Shown: piece after piece, positions 16,173-23,815 of the stretch
Layout of the letters: every line of letters begins with the position of its first letter
Position numbering within the stretch: position 1 is the stretch's first letter
Origin: Savagea sp.
GTDB lineage: Bacteria; Bacillota; Bacilli; Bacillales_A; Planococcaceae
Direction: 5' to 3'
DNA: 27,831 nt
NCBI GenBank assembly: GCA_030152585.1
Contig: JASLJC010000032.1
Location: 1-27,831, forward strand
Notes under the pieces: model-generated
Databases searched by the model: none
What the model was told of the DNA's origin: nothing
The model's input: only the letters and a program-made list of their open reading frames with translations
Program-made: the position numbers and the translations under genes

Positions 16173-16249
16173 AATGGTTCGATACTAAGATGTAGTCGTT
16201 TTTGTCTCACTCTACGTACATAGACAATGCGAAACTTCTTAAGGCAGCT

Positions 16250-16263
16250 TATGTATCGTACAT
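16250..16263 (+). repeat. 14-nt repeat, copy 1 (upstream of cheR)
   Basis: TATGTATCGTACAT, containing the inverted repeat ATGTA-TCG-TACAT. An identical copy spans the start codon of the aro leader peptide (17335-17348). Here it is preceded by AAGG and would encode Met-Tyr-Arg-Thr-Ser and then stop. Confidence 0.6.
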
Positions 16264-16331
16264 CGTAGTATATTCACTTATTTTTCAATCAGATATAAAA
16301 AGGGTATTTAGTATGAACAATACATAAAAAA

Positions 16332-16340
16332 TGGTATCAT
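16332..16340 (+). promoter_or_regulatory. Putative extended -10 promoter of cheR
   Basis: TGGTATCAT (TATCAT at 16335-16340 with extended TGn), 45 nt before cheR. No SigD-type flagellar promoter (TAAA, spacer, GCCGATAT) was seen in the 16173-16385 gap, which otherwise holds only the short repeat listed separately. Confidence 0.4.
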
Positions 16341-16385
16341 TTACGTAGAGAACAATAGGAATGAAAATAAGAAAAGGGTGGCAAT

Positions 16386-17156
16386 ATGACAGATTATGAT
16401 CAGTTTATTCAGAAAGTAAAAAGAAAAACGAATATCGATTTATCACTTTATAAAGAAGCGCAAATGAAACGACGTCTTACATCGTTGTATGAAAAAAAAG
16501 GATATCGAAATTTCATTGAATATTTCGATGCCATCGATCAAGATACGGCGTTAATGGATGAGTTTTTAGATCGTATGACGATTAATGTCTCAGAGTTTTA
16601 CCGAAATCCACAACGATGGGATGTATTAGATCGGACGATTATTCCACAATTGATGAAACAAAATCGTCGATTAAAAGTGTGGAGTGCAGCATGTTCAACA
16701 GGAGAGGAACCTTATTCTTTAGCGATGGTACTATCCAAACATATGCCGTTAAGAGATATTTCTATTCATGCAACGGATTTAGATAAAGGTGTATTAGAGC
16801 GTGCAAAAGTCGGTTTATACAATGAGCGTTCTATTAAAGACGTACCGCGCGATATGAAAGAGAAATATTTCGTCAAAGAAGGTTATCATTATCAAGTATC
16901 TAATGAAATAAAGTCGACTGTAACATTCAGTCAACATAATTTATTGGAAGATCGTTACGATAAAAATTACGATTTAATCGTCTGTCGTAACGTTATGATT
17001 TACTTTACGGAAGAAGCGAAAACACAAATATACCAACAATTTTCGGATGCACTTCGTCCAGGTGGTGTATTATTTGTTGGAAGTACAGAACAAATTTTTA
17101 ATCCAGAACAATACGATTTTGAAGCGGTCGATACATTTTTCTATCGAAAAAAGTAA
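16386..17156 (+). CDS. cheR: Chemotaxis receptor methyltransferase CheR
   Basis: 256 aa, the same length as B. subtilis CheR. Methylates glutamates of chemoreceptors with SAM, working against CheB in adaptation. The helical N-terminal domain (1-75) ends with TINVSEFYRNPQRW. The SAM domain shows VWSAACSTGEEPYSLAMVLS (about 98-115), IHATDLDKGVLERAK, and DLIVCRNVMIYF with FSDALRPGGVLFVGSTEQ near the end. It stands apart from any flagellar or che cluster, as in B. subtilis. Ribosome site AAAAGGGTGG. With motI it argues for a motile, chemotactic cell. Confidence 0.97.
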   Translation: MTDYDQFIQKVKRKTNIDLSLYKEAQMKRRLTSLYEKKGYRNFIEYFDAIDQDTALMDEFLDRMTINVSEFYRNPQRWDVLDRTIIPQLMKQNRRLKVWSAACSTGEEPYSLAMVLSKHMPLRDISIHATDLDKGVLERAKVGLYNERSIKDVPRDMKEKYFVKEGYHYQVSNEIKSTVTFSQHNLLEDRYDKNYDLIVCRNVMIYFTEEAKTQIYQQFSDALRPGGVLFVGSTEQIFNPEQYDFEAVDTFFYRKK

Positions 17157-17287
17157 GAAATATCGTTATGATAAAAATGAATAGATGAAATGTAAAAAAT
17201 TAAACAATGAAAAAGGCATCATGACAAGGGTTTGCGCTATTATTTTATTTTTCTAAAAAATTGAAGGTGGAATAATAGAACAGTTCA

Positions 17288-17296
17288 TGCTAAAAT
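17288..17296 (+). promoter_or_regulatory. Putative extended -10 promoter of the aro operon leader
   Basis: TGCTAAAAT (extended TGn with TAAAAT at 17291-17296), 25 nt before the leader peptide ribosome site. The -35 region is poor (TGGAAT at 17 nt). No clear cheR terminator was found before it, so read-through from cheR is possible. Confidence 0.4.
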
Positions 17297-17334
17297 GATG
17301 AAAAGGTTGTTCGACAAAGAAAAGGAGTGGAGAG

Positions 17335-17348
17335 TATGTATCGTACAT
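17335..17348 (+). repeat. 14-nt repeat, copy 2 (start of aro leader peptide)
   Basis: TATGTATCGTACAT, identical to 16250-16263. In this copy it contains the ATG of the leader peptide and codes for its first Met-Tyr-Arg-Thr. Confidence 0.6.
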
Positions 17349-17431
17349 ATTATACGTTTAACATGTATTTTTATACGTTTGCAACACTCGTTCAATCTAC
17401 TCTATTTCGTACGTCGTATGCAATGAAATGA
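17336..17431 (+). CDS. Putative Tyr/Phe-rich leader peptide of the aro operon attenuator, 31 aa
   Basis: A short ORF from ATG 17336 to TGA 17429-17431. It has the best kind of ribosome site: AAAGGAG at 17321-17327, 8 nt before ATG. The peptide begins MYRTYYTFNMYFYTF and ends in SYAMK. It holds 6 Tyr (all TAT) and 4 Phe (all TTT) in 31 residues; 8 of the first 15 are aromatic. There is no Trp. No protein function is expected: the aromatic codons would sense charged tRNA-Tyr and tRNA-Phe, as leader peptides do in classic attenuation. An intrinsic terminator with competing RNA helices follows before aroC, the first gene of an operon that makes Tyr and Phe. Translation is inferred; the ORF, ribosome site and composition are directly visible. 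Confidence 0.75.
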   Translation: MYRTYYTFNMYFYTFATLVQSTLFRTSYAMK

Positions 17432-17490
17432 ACGATCGTCTCATTGTCGTTCGTTCTCTGTATAGAAAAAGAAGTGGAAAGAGCGAGCGA
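17427..17490 (+). promoter_or_regulatory. Antiterminator and competing helices of the aro leader
   Basis: Antiterminator: 17447-17457 (UCGUUCGUUCU) pairs over 11 bp, two of them G-U, with 17480-17490 (AGAGCGAGCGA), which includes most of the 5' arm of the terminator. Competitor: 17427-17435 (AAUGAACGA, covering the leader stop codon) pairs over 9 bp with 17447-17455. A further 7-bp helix, 17388-17394 (UCGUUCA) with 17429-17435 (UGAACGA), can remove the competitor. These are hand-folded pairings without energy values. Confidence 0.6.
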
Positions 17491-17509
17491 TTAGCTACGC
17501 TCTTTTTTT
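17478..17509 (+). terminator. Attenuator terminator upstream of aroC
   Basis: AAAGAGCG plus AGC (17478-17488) pair with GCT plus CGCTCTTT (17494-17505) around GATTA, with one bulged A, followed by seven T (17503-17509). It lies between the leader peptide and aroC, where termination would silence the operon. Confidence 0.85.
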
Positions 17510-17590
17510 GTATAGAGAAAGAAGTATCGTTTGCATTTTCTGAAAAGAAAGACAATCTCAAGTAACGTTATTTTAAAAGGAGGAATGGAG

Positions 17591-18772
17591 ATGAGATTTT
17601 TTACTGCTGGTGAGTCACATGGACCACAACTTACAGCCATTATTGAAGGGTTGCCGGCCCAAATGGAATTAACGGCTGAAATGATTAATCACGAATTAAA
17701 GCGTCGCCAAGGGGGGTACGGTCGAGGACGTCGTATGCAAATTGAAAAAGACCGTGTAGAAATTACATCGGGAGTACGCCACGGAAAGACTATCGGCTCG
17801 CCTGTCACACTTACGGTCGTTAATGACGATTGGAAGCATTGGACATCGATTATGGGAATTGAACCTTTAGGTGAAGAAGTAGATCCAGCAAAGATTAAAC
17901 GTCAAATTAGTCGACCACGTCCAGGACATGCAGATCTCGTCGGTGGAATGAAGTATGGACATCGTGATTTACGGAATGTTTTAGAACGTTCTAGCGCTCG
18001 TGAGACGACGATGCGATTTGCTATCGGCGCTGTAGCGAAACAGTTATTACGAACATTAAACATTGAAACGGTTGCACACGTCACTGAAATTGGAGGAGTT
18101 GTTGCTGATCGTCAAACGTATGAAACGAAAGATGTCGAAACGTTACGACAAATCGTTGAAGACGATCCTGTTTATTGCGCGGATGAACAAGCTGCCCAAC
18201 GAATGATGGCTGCAATTGACGATGTCAAAGAGCGTGGTGATACGTTAGGTGGCGTTGTAGAAGTCGTCGTATATGGGATGCCACCAGGAGTTGGAAGTTA
18301 TGTTCAAGCAGATCGTAAAATGGATGCAAAATTAGCAGGTGCCATGATGAGTATTAATGCGTTTAAAGGAGTCGAATTCGGAATTGGGTTTGAAATGGCG
18401 CGTCGTCCTGGTAGCGAAGTACATGATGAAATTGCGTGGAATGAATCAAACGGCTATTATCGTAAAACGAATCGTTTAGGTGGACTTGAAGGAGGAATGA
18501 CGACAGGAATGCCTATTGTCGTTCGTGGTGTAATGAAGCCTATTCCTACTTTATATAAGCCACTAGAAAGTGTAGACATTGAAACGAAAGAACCGTTCGT
18601 TGCCACGATTGAACGAAGTGATCCGTGTGCCGTACCTGCAGCCAGTGTTGTAGCAGAAAATGTTATTGCGACTGAAGTTGCAAAAGCAATCGTTGAACAG
18701 TTTCATGCAGATACAATCGAAACATTACAAGAGAATATTGAACGTCACTTAGCATACGTTAAGGAGTTTTGA
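17591..18772 (+). CDS. aroC: Chorismate synthase (AroC; AroF in B. subtilis naming)
   Basis: 393 aa. Converts 5-enolpyruvylshikimate 3-phosphate to chorismate with reduced FMN. Signatures: FFTAGESHGPQLTAIIEGLP at the N-terminus, RPRPGHADLVGGMKYGHRDL, RNVLERSSARETTMR, and KTNRLGGLEGGMTTGMPIV. Start ATG 17591 follows AAAAGGAGG by 7 nt; an ATG at 17585 is too close to that site, and an upstream in-frame start at 17531 lies in the leader. First gene of the aro operon, only 1 nt before aroB, and downstream of the attenuator. Confidence 0.97.
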   Translation: MRFFTAGESHGPQLTAIIEGLPAQMELTAEMINHELKRRQGGYGRGRRMQIEKDRVEITSGVRHGKTIGSPVTLTVVNDDWKHWTSIMGIEPLGEEVDPAKIKRQISRPRPGHADLVGGMKYGHRDLRNVLERSSARETTMRFAIGAVAKQLLRTLNIETVAHVTEIGGVVADRQTYETKDVETLRQIVEDDPVYCADEQAAQRMMAAIDDVKERGDTLGGVVEVVVYGMPPGVGSYVQADRKMDAKLAGAMMSINAFKGVEFGIGFEMARRPGSEVHDEIAWNESNGYYRKTNRLGGLEGGMTTGMPIVVRGVMKPIPTLYKPLESVDIETKEPFVATIERSDPCAVPAASVVAENVIATEVAKAIVEQFHADTIETLQENIERHLAYVKEF

Positions 18773-18773
18773 T

Positions 18774-19874
18774 ATGGATACGTTAACGATAAAATTAAAA
18801 GAGCAATCTTATGATGTTACGATTCGTATGAATAGTTTGCAACAATTTGCTGAATTGCAAAAAGATCATCTTACCCGTGCAGACCGCGTCGGCATCGTTG
18901 TCGACGAAACGGTTTATCCGTTATATGGTGAACGATTAGAACGTTCTTTACAGGATGAAGAAATTGATGTATCAGTTTTCGTCGTTCCAAAAGGAGAAAA
19001 GGCGAAAACGATGGACGTTTATCAACGAGCGCAATCTTTCTTTTTACAACGACAATTCACACGAAATTCATTACTGATTGCATTCGGCGGAGGGGCTGTC
19101 GGTGATTTGACAGGTTTTATAGCAGCGACATTTATGCGCGGCATTCCGTTTATTCAATTACCGACGACAATTTTAGCACATGACAGTGCTGTCGGAGGAA
19201 AAACAGCTATTAATATGCCAGAAGGAAAAAATATGGTCGGGGCATTTCATCAACCGAAAGCGGTATTATTTGATCCGTTATTATTTAAAACGTTACCTGA
19301 GCGCGAATGGCGTTCAGGTATGGCGGAATTGTTAAAACATGCTTATATTTCCGATGATGAATGGACAAAGCAATTGCTAAGAGATCAAACATTTATTCGT
19401 CCATCTTTAGATGTACTCGCTTCACGTTTATTAAAAGGTGTACAAGTGAAAGCAAAAATTGTAGAAGCAGACACGTACGAAAAAGGGAGCCGAAAGTTTT
19501 TAAACTTTGGTCATACGTTTGGTCATGCAATCGAAGCAGCAACTGACTTTGGGGCGTATAGCCATGGAGAATGTATTATGATCGGGATGGGATATGCTTT
19601 ATTATTAAGTGAAATGAAAGGTCAAATTGCGTCTAACCAAACCGATCAACTAATTCGATTTGCTAAAAGTCAAGGATATTCGTTTGATCCGATTTTTCAA
19701 TATGATTTCGAACAACTTTTTGCATATATGGCAACAGATAAAAAAGTATCATTTGGTCAAATTCATTTCGTTATTTTACGACAAATTGGAAAACCAGAAG
19801 TCGTTGTTGTAGAAAAAGAAGTATTACAAAAAACGTTTGAAGCTTATCAAAAACGAGTGAAGGGGATAGAGTGA
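18774..19874 (+). CDS. aroB: 3-dehydroquinate synthase
   Basis: 366 aa, NAD- and metal-dependent enzyme for the second step of the shikimate pathway (DAHP to 3-dehydroquinate). Motifs: VPKGEKAKTM, AFGGGAVGDLTGFIAATFMRG, PTTILAHDSAVGGKTAINMP, and the metal-binding FLNFGHTFGHAIEAA with SHGECIMIGM. The start codon lies 1 nt after the aroC stop and the AAGGAG site lies within aroC, so translation is coupled. aroH starts 1 nt after its stop. Confidence 0.97.
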   Translation: MDTLTIKLKEQSYDVTIRMNSLQQFAELQKDHLTRADRVGIVVDETVYPLYGERLERSLQDEEIDVSVFVVPKGEKAKTMDVYQRAQSFFLQRQFTRNSLLIAFGGGAVGDLTGFIAATFMRGIPFIQLPTTILAHDSAVGGKTAINMPEGKNMVGAFHQPKAVLFDPLLFKTLPEREWRSGMAELLKHAYISDDEWTKQLLRDQTFIRPSLDVLASRLLKGVQVKAKIVEADTYEKGSRKFLNFGHTFGHAIEAATDFGAYSHGECIMIGMGYALLLSEMKGQIASNQTDQLIRFAKSQGYSFDPIFQYDFEQLFAYMATDKKVSFGQIHFVILRQIGKPEVVVVEKEVLQKTFEAYQKRVKGIE

Positions 19875-19875
19875 A

Positions 19876-20235
19876 ATGAGAGGTATACGAGGCGCAACGA
19901 CTGTCGTTGCAGATGAACCGACATTTATTTTAGAAGCAACGGAAACATTAGTAAAAGAAATGGCAAATCAAAATGACGTTCAACCCGATCAAATCGTGTC
20001 AATTATCGTTTCAACGACACCCGACTTAAAAAGTGTTTTTCCTGCTCGAGCGATTCGTTCGATTGAAGGTTGGACATATGTACCTGTGATGTGTACACAT
20101 GAAATGGACGTTCCGGGAGCGATTGAAAAATGTATTCGAGTTTTAATGAATACATCGATTGACGTACCACAACAACATGTAAAACATATTTACCAAAACG
20201 AAGCAGTTCGTTTACGCCCAGATTTACAAAAGTGA
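19876..20235 (+). CDS. aroH: Monofunctional chorismate mutase, AroH type
   Basis: 119 aa trimeric enzyme that rearranges chorismate to prephenate, the branch point to Phe and Tyr. Active-site residues known from B. subtilis are kept: Arg in MRGIRGATTV, the Glu in CTHEMDVPG, the Arg in EKCIRVLMN, and the Tyr in KHIYQNEAVRLRPD. The C-terminal tail is shorter than in B. subtilis (127 aa). Ribosome site AAGGGG overlaps the aroB end. In B. subtilis trpEDCFBA follows; here hisC begins 13 nt later. Confidence 0.96.
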   Translation: MRGIRGATTVVADEPTFILEATETLVKEMANQNDVQPDQIVSIIVSTTPDLKSVFPARAIRSIEGWTYVPVMCTHEMDVPGAIEKCIRVLMNTSIDVPQQHVKHIYQNEAVRLRPDLQK

Positions 20236-20248
20236 GAGGATGATCAAT

Positions 20249-21346
20249 GTGGTAAAAGTAAAATCAGTATTAAAAACGATGAAACCGTATAAACCGGGAA
20301 AGCCGATTGAAGAAACAGAACGTGAGTACGGATTACATCATATTGTGAAGTTAGCTTCAAATGAAAACCCTTACGGTTGTTCGCTAGCAGTGTATGAAGA
20401 GATGGCGAAAATTACGTGTGGATTCGAATTGTATCCAGATGCGAATGCAACATCTTTACGAGAAGACGTCGCAAAAAAATGGAACGTTACACCTGATCAA
20501 CTTGTTTTTGGAAATGGCTCGGACGAACTCATTACAATCATTGCTCGTACTTTTTTAGATGAGTCAACGAACACAGTCGTTCCGACACCGAGTTTTCCGC
20601 AATATGCACACAATGCTAAAATTGAAGGTGCGATAGTGAAAGAAATACCACTTTTACCATCAGGTGATCATGACGTTGAAAAAATGATCGAAGCAATCGA
20701 TGATCAAACAGCGGTCATTTGGCTTTGTAATCCAAACAATCCAACAGGGAATGTATTGAGCGAAGACGTATTACTGGAGACGATTCGACGTATTCCAAAA
20801 GATGTATTAATTGTATTAGATGAAGCGTATTATGAGTACATACCAGATGAACAACAATATGACCCTTTACCGTGGTTAGCAGATTATCCGAACCTTTTAC
20901 TATTGCGCACATTTTCTAAAGCGTACGGTCTTGCTGCATTTCGGGTTGGGTACGGAATAGGACATCCTTCTGTCATTGAGGAGTTAAACAAAGTGAGAAA
21001 CCCGTTTAACAATAGCCGACCTGCACACCGCGCGGCACAAACGGCGTTACGAGATACAGAATTTATTGAACATTGTCGAGAAATGAATGAAGAACAAAAA
21101 GCACGTTTCTATACGTTTGCTAAACGTCATCATCTTCATACTTATCCTTCGGCTACAAATTTCGTTTTAATGGAAGCACCGACAAAAGATGAAGAGGCTG
21201 CTCAATTTTTACTCGAACGAGGTATTATCGTGCGAGCAGGTCATTTACTCGGTGTACCTGGATATATGCGTATAACGATTGGACGAGAAGAACAAAATGA
21301 CTTGTTTTTCGAAAGTATGGAATTATTAATTGAACAAAATAAATAA
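20249..21346 (+). CDS. hisC: Histidinol-phosphate / aromatic aminotransferase HisC
   Basis: 365 aa PLP-dependent class I/II aminotransferase. Visible: KLASNENPYG, FGNGSDELI, PTPSFPQY, CNPNNPTGNV, VLDEAYYEY, the PLP lysine in LLRTFSKAYGLAAFRVGYG, and the C-terminal RITIG. In Bacillus, HisC of the aro cluster serves both histidine synthesis and transamination of phenylpyruvate and 4-hydroxyphenylpyruvate, which fits its place between aroH and tyrA. I chose GTG 20249 with GAGAGGA 8 nt before it; ATG 20240 overlaps that site and adds three residues. Confidence 0.95.
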   Translation: MVKVKSVLKTMKPYKPGKPIEETEREYGLHHIVKLASNENPYGCSLAVYEEMAKITCGFELYPDANATSLREDVAKKWNVTPDQLVFGNGSDELITIIARTFLDESTNTVVPTPSFPQYAHNAKIEGAIVKEIPLLPSGDHDVEKMIEAIDDQTAVIWLCNPNNPTGNVLSEDVLLETIRRIPKDVLIVLDEAYYEYIPDEQQYDPLPWLADYPNLLLLRTFSKAYGLAAFRVGYGIGHPSVIEELNKVRNPFNNSRPAHRAAQTALRDTEFIEHCREMNEEQKARFYTFAKRHHLHTYPSATNFVLMEAPTKDEEAAQFLLERGIIVRAGHLLGVPGYMRITIGREEQNDLFFESMELLIEQNK

Positions 21347-21358
21347 TGAGGGTAGAGC

Positions 21359-22477
21359 ATGGATACGAAAATAGCGATTATCGGATTAGGGTTAATTGGC
21401 GGTTCTTTAAGTTTAGCATTACGACGACACGAACATCGCCCCCATGTTATCGGGTTTGATCGGTCGTATAAAATAGCAGATGAAGCGTATCGTCGCGATA
21501 TGATTGATGAAATCGCACCTTCTGCAAAAGAAGCAGCCGAAAGAGCAAACATTGTAATATTTGCTACACCAGTAAACACGACGGTGCAATATTTAGAACA
21601 AGCGCAAGCTGAACGTTGGACATTACATTCAAACGTAATTCTTACAGATACAGGAAGTACGAAAAAACCAATCATGGAAGCAGCGCAACCGTTAATTGAA
21701 GAAGGGTATACATTTGTTGGCGGCCACCCGATGGCAGGTTCACATAAAAGTGGGTTACATGCAGCAAAAGCTCATTTGTTCGAAAATGCGTATTACATTT
21801 TAACAGGACGGGATGAAGATGAAGAAGCAGCGGACATTTTAGAACAGTGGTTAGCGCCGACGAAAGGAAAATTTGTCCGCTTGAGTGCAGAAGAACATGA
21901 CCGTATGACAGCTGTTGTTAGTCACTTTCCGCATGTTATCGCTTCTTCGCTCGTTAGCCAGTTAGCTATAGAAGAAAATGAACAACCTTTCATTGCACAT
22001 CTCGCAGCGGGAGGATTTCGAGATTTAACACGAATTGCTTCTTCAGATCCTAAAATGTGGCGCGATATTACATTGCAAAATCGAGAAGAATTGTTACGTT
22101 TATTTGAAAGATGGCATTCAAAAATGGATGCCGTGTACGACATTTTAAAGCGAAATGATCCAAAAGAAATTTATACATTTTTCCAACAATCGAAACAATA
22201 TCGAGATGCTTTACCGTCTACTTATCGAGGAGCGACACAAGGCGCATTGTATATGACGTTTGATTTGCACATTGATATCCCTGATCATCCCGGTAGTATA
22301 GCGGAAGTCGCTCAAGTATTAGCAGACGAAGAAATTAGTGTGACAAATTTACGGATTGTTGAAACACGTACAGACGTTTATGGAATTTTAGTCATTAGTT
22401 TTCAGACGGCTGACGATCGCCGGAAAGCACGGGATGTTTTAGAAGTAGAGACAGATTACAGTATGCATATTTTATAA
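21359..22477 (+). CDS. tyrA: Prephenate dehydrogenase with C-terminal ACT domain
   Basis: 372 aa (B. subtilis 371). Oxidatively decarboxylates prephenate to 4-hydroxyphenylpyruvate, precursor of Tyr. The N-terminal NAD motif is IIGLGLIGGSLSLAL (about 6-20). The catalytic histidine lies in VGGHPMAGSHKSG, and HFPHVIASSLV and RIASSDPKMWRDI are typical. A C-terminal ACT domain (about 297-372, starting MTFDLHIDIPDHPGSIAEVA) suggests feedback control by tyrosine. GAGGG ribosome site; 12-nt gaps on both sides. Confidence 0.97.
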   Translation: MDTKIAIIGLGLIGGSLSLALRRHEHRPHVIGFDRSYKIADEAYRRDMIDEIAPSAKEAAERANIVIFATPVNTTVQYLEQAQAERWTLHSNVILTDTGSTKKPIMEAAQPLIEEGYTFVGGHPMAGSHKSGLHAAKAHLFENAYYILTGRDEDEEAADILEQWLAPTKGKFVRLSAEEHDRMTAVVSHFPHVIASSLVSQLAIEENEQPFIAHLAAGGFRDLTRIASSDPKMWRDITLQNREELLRLFERWHSKMDAVYDILKRNDPKEIYTFFQQSKQYRDALPSTYRGATQGALYMTFDLHIDIPDHPGSIAEVAQVLADEEISVTNLRIVETRTDVYGILVISFQTADDRRKARDVLEVETDYSMHIL

Positions 22478-22489
22478 GGAGGCGTTTTT

Positions 22490-23773
22490 ATGGATTGGAC
22501 GATTCAATCAAATCATCGAACATTACAAGGTGAAATTGAAATACCTGGGGATAAGTCGATTTCACATCGTGCTATTATGTTCGGTGCTACAGCAAAAGGA
22601 AAGACGACGATTGAAAACTTTTTAGTTGGAGAAGATTGTTTACAAACAGTTTCTATATATCGAGCACTCGGTGTCGAAATTGAAGTGGACGGAACGGACG
22701 TTACGATTCAAAGTAACGGTATTGAATCTTGGCAGTCTCCTACTGAACCACTTTATGCGGGAAATTCGGGTACGACAGCCCGTTTATCGTTCGGTCTTTT
22801 CGCTGCATCGCCTACTGACATTACGATGACAGGTGATTCGTATTTAAATCAACGTCCGATGGATCGGATCGTTCATCCACTCCGTCAAATGAATGCACGT
22901 ATCGAACGAAAAGAACGAGCGTATTTGCCACTTCGTATCGTTGGAACAAATTTACAAGCGACAACCTATGAACCTCCTGTTGCTAGTGCGCAAGTGAAAT
23001 CTGCTGTGTTACTTGCTGGTACACAGACGAATGGACGTACAACAGTCATTGAGAAAGAAAAAACACGCGATCATACAGAACGTCTTTTACAAGCATTCGG
23101 GGTTGAGGTAGAACAAAACGGTTACAGTATTTCAGTTACAGGTCCCGTTCGCTTTCAGCCGACACATGTCGTCGTCCCTGGTGATATTTCGTCCGCTGCG
23201 TTTTTCTTAGCAGGGGCTGCGATTGTTGAAGGAAGCGATGTAACATTGAAACGTGTTGGTTTAAACGAAACACGAACAGGAATAATTGACGTATTACGCC
23301 AAATGAATGCTCATATTGAAATTTCTAATGTACGAGGAGAAGAAGGAGAACCTTATGGAGATATTCGTATTCGACATAGTCCATTACGTGCGATTACAAT
23401 AGAAGATCCTTCATTAATTCCACGTCTCATAGATGAGTTACCTCTCGTAGCACTTTTAGCTACACAAGCAGAAGGTACGACGATTATTCGGCATGCGGAA
23501 GAGTTACGTGTGAAAGAGACAGATCGTATTGAAGCTGTAACAGAAGTATTAACGACAATGGGAGCTAAAGTAACACCTTTAGAAGATGGTTTTAAAATTG
23601 TTGGGAAAACACCATTACAAAACGCAACTGTTGATACGTATGGTGACCATCGAATCGGCATGATGGCAGCCATTGCGGCACTTTTAACAGAAGAAGTAAC
23701 GATTACAGACGTATCGTGTATAAATATTTCTTATCCGACGTTTCAAAAAGACCTTGAAACCCTACTTCGCTAA
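22490..23773 (+). CDS. aroA: 3-phosphoshikimate 1-carboxyvinyltransferase (EPSP synthase; AroE in B. subtilis naming)
   Basis: 427 aa. Joins phosphoenolpyruvate to shikimate 3-phosphate. Family motifs in order: IPGDKSISHRAIMFGA, YAGNSGTTARLSFG, NQRPMDRIVHPL, SAQVKSAVLLAGTQTNG, VPGDISSAAFFLAGA, ELPLVALLATQAEGTTII with RVKETDRI, and TYGDHRIGMMAAIAAL. An AAGGAGG site is close to the ATG. Last biosynthetic gene of the operon. A small hairpin overlaps its stop codon. Confidence 0.97.
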   Translation: MDWTIQSNHRTLQGEIEIPGDKSISHRAIMFGATAKGKTTIENFLVGEDCLQTVSIYRALGVEIEVDGTDVTIQSNGIESWQSPTEPLYAGNSGTTARLSFGLFAASPTDITMTGDSYLNQRPMDRIVHPLRQMNARIERKERAYLPLRIVGTNLQATTYEPPVASAQVKSAVLLAGTQTNGRTTVIEKEKTRDHTERLLQAFGVEVEQNGYSISVTGPVRFQPTHVVVPGDISSAAFFLAGAAIVEGSDVTLKRVGLNETRTGIIDVLRQMNAHIEISNVRGEEGEPYGDIRIRHSPLRAITIEDPSLIPRLIDELPLVALLATQAEGTTIIRHAEELRVKETDRIEAVTEVLTTMGAKVTPLEDGFKIVGKTPLQNATVDTYGDHRIGMMAAIAALLTEEVTITDVSCINISYPTFQKDLETLLR

Positions 23774-23792
23774 ACGTACAATTAACGTTTAG
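23770..23792 (+). other. Hairpin spanning the aroA stop codon
   Basis: CTAAACGT and ACGTTTAG form a perfect 8-bp stem around a 7-nt loop. There is no U tract, so it is not a typical terminator. It may be a processing or stability element between the aro genes and ypiA. Confidence 0.4.
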
Positions 23793-23815
23793 AGTGTGAA
23801 GGAGACGTGAAAAAG

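Larger units (their letters stand above)
17157..17590. other. 434-nt cheR-aroC intergenic region
   Basis: From 17157 to about 17287 it is AT-rich with no gene or hairpin that I can support. The rest contains, in order, the extended -10 candidate, leader ribosome site, leader peptide, competing helices, attenuator terminator, a roughly 65-nt purine-rich stretch, and the aroC ribosome site. No T-box signature was found. Confidence 0.7.

Noticed and set aside
17461..17520. (G/U)AG triplets in the aro leader as a TRAP site
   Set aside because: Only a few triplets with irregular spacing; TRAP needs about 9-11 at 2-3 nt spacing.
17157..17590. T-box riboswitch before aroC
   Set aside because: No T-box sequence (AGGGUGGNACCGCG-like) or specifier-loop layout; the leader ORF explains the region better.
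17531..17590. Upstream in-frame start of aroC at 17531
   Set aside because: It adds 20 residues before the conserved MRFFTAGESHG start, whose ribosome site at 17576 is excellent.
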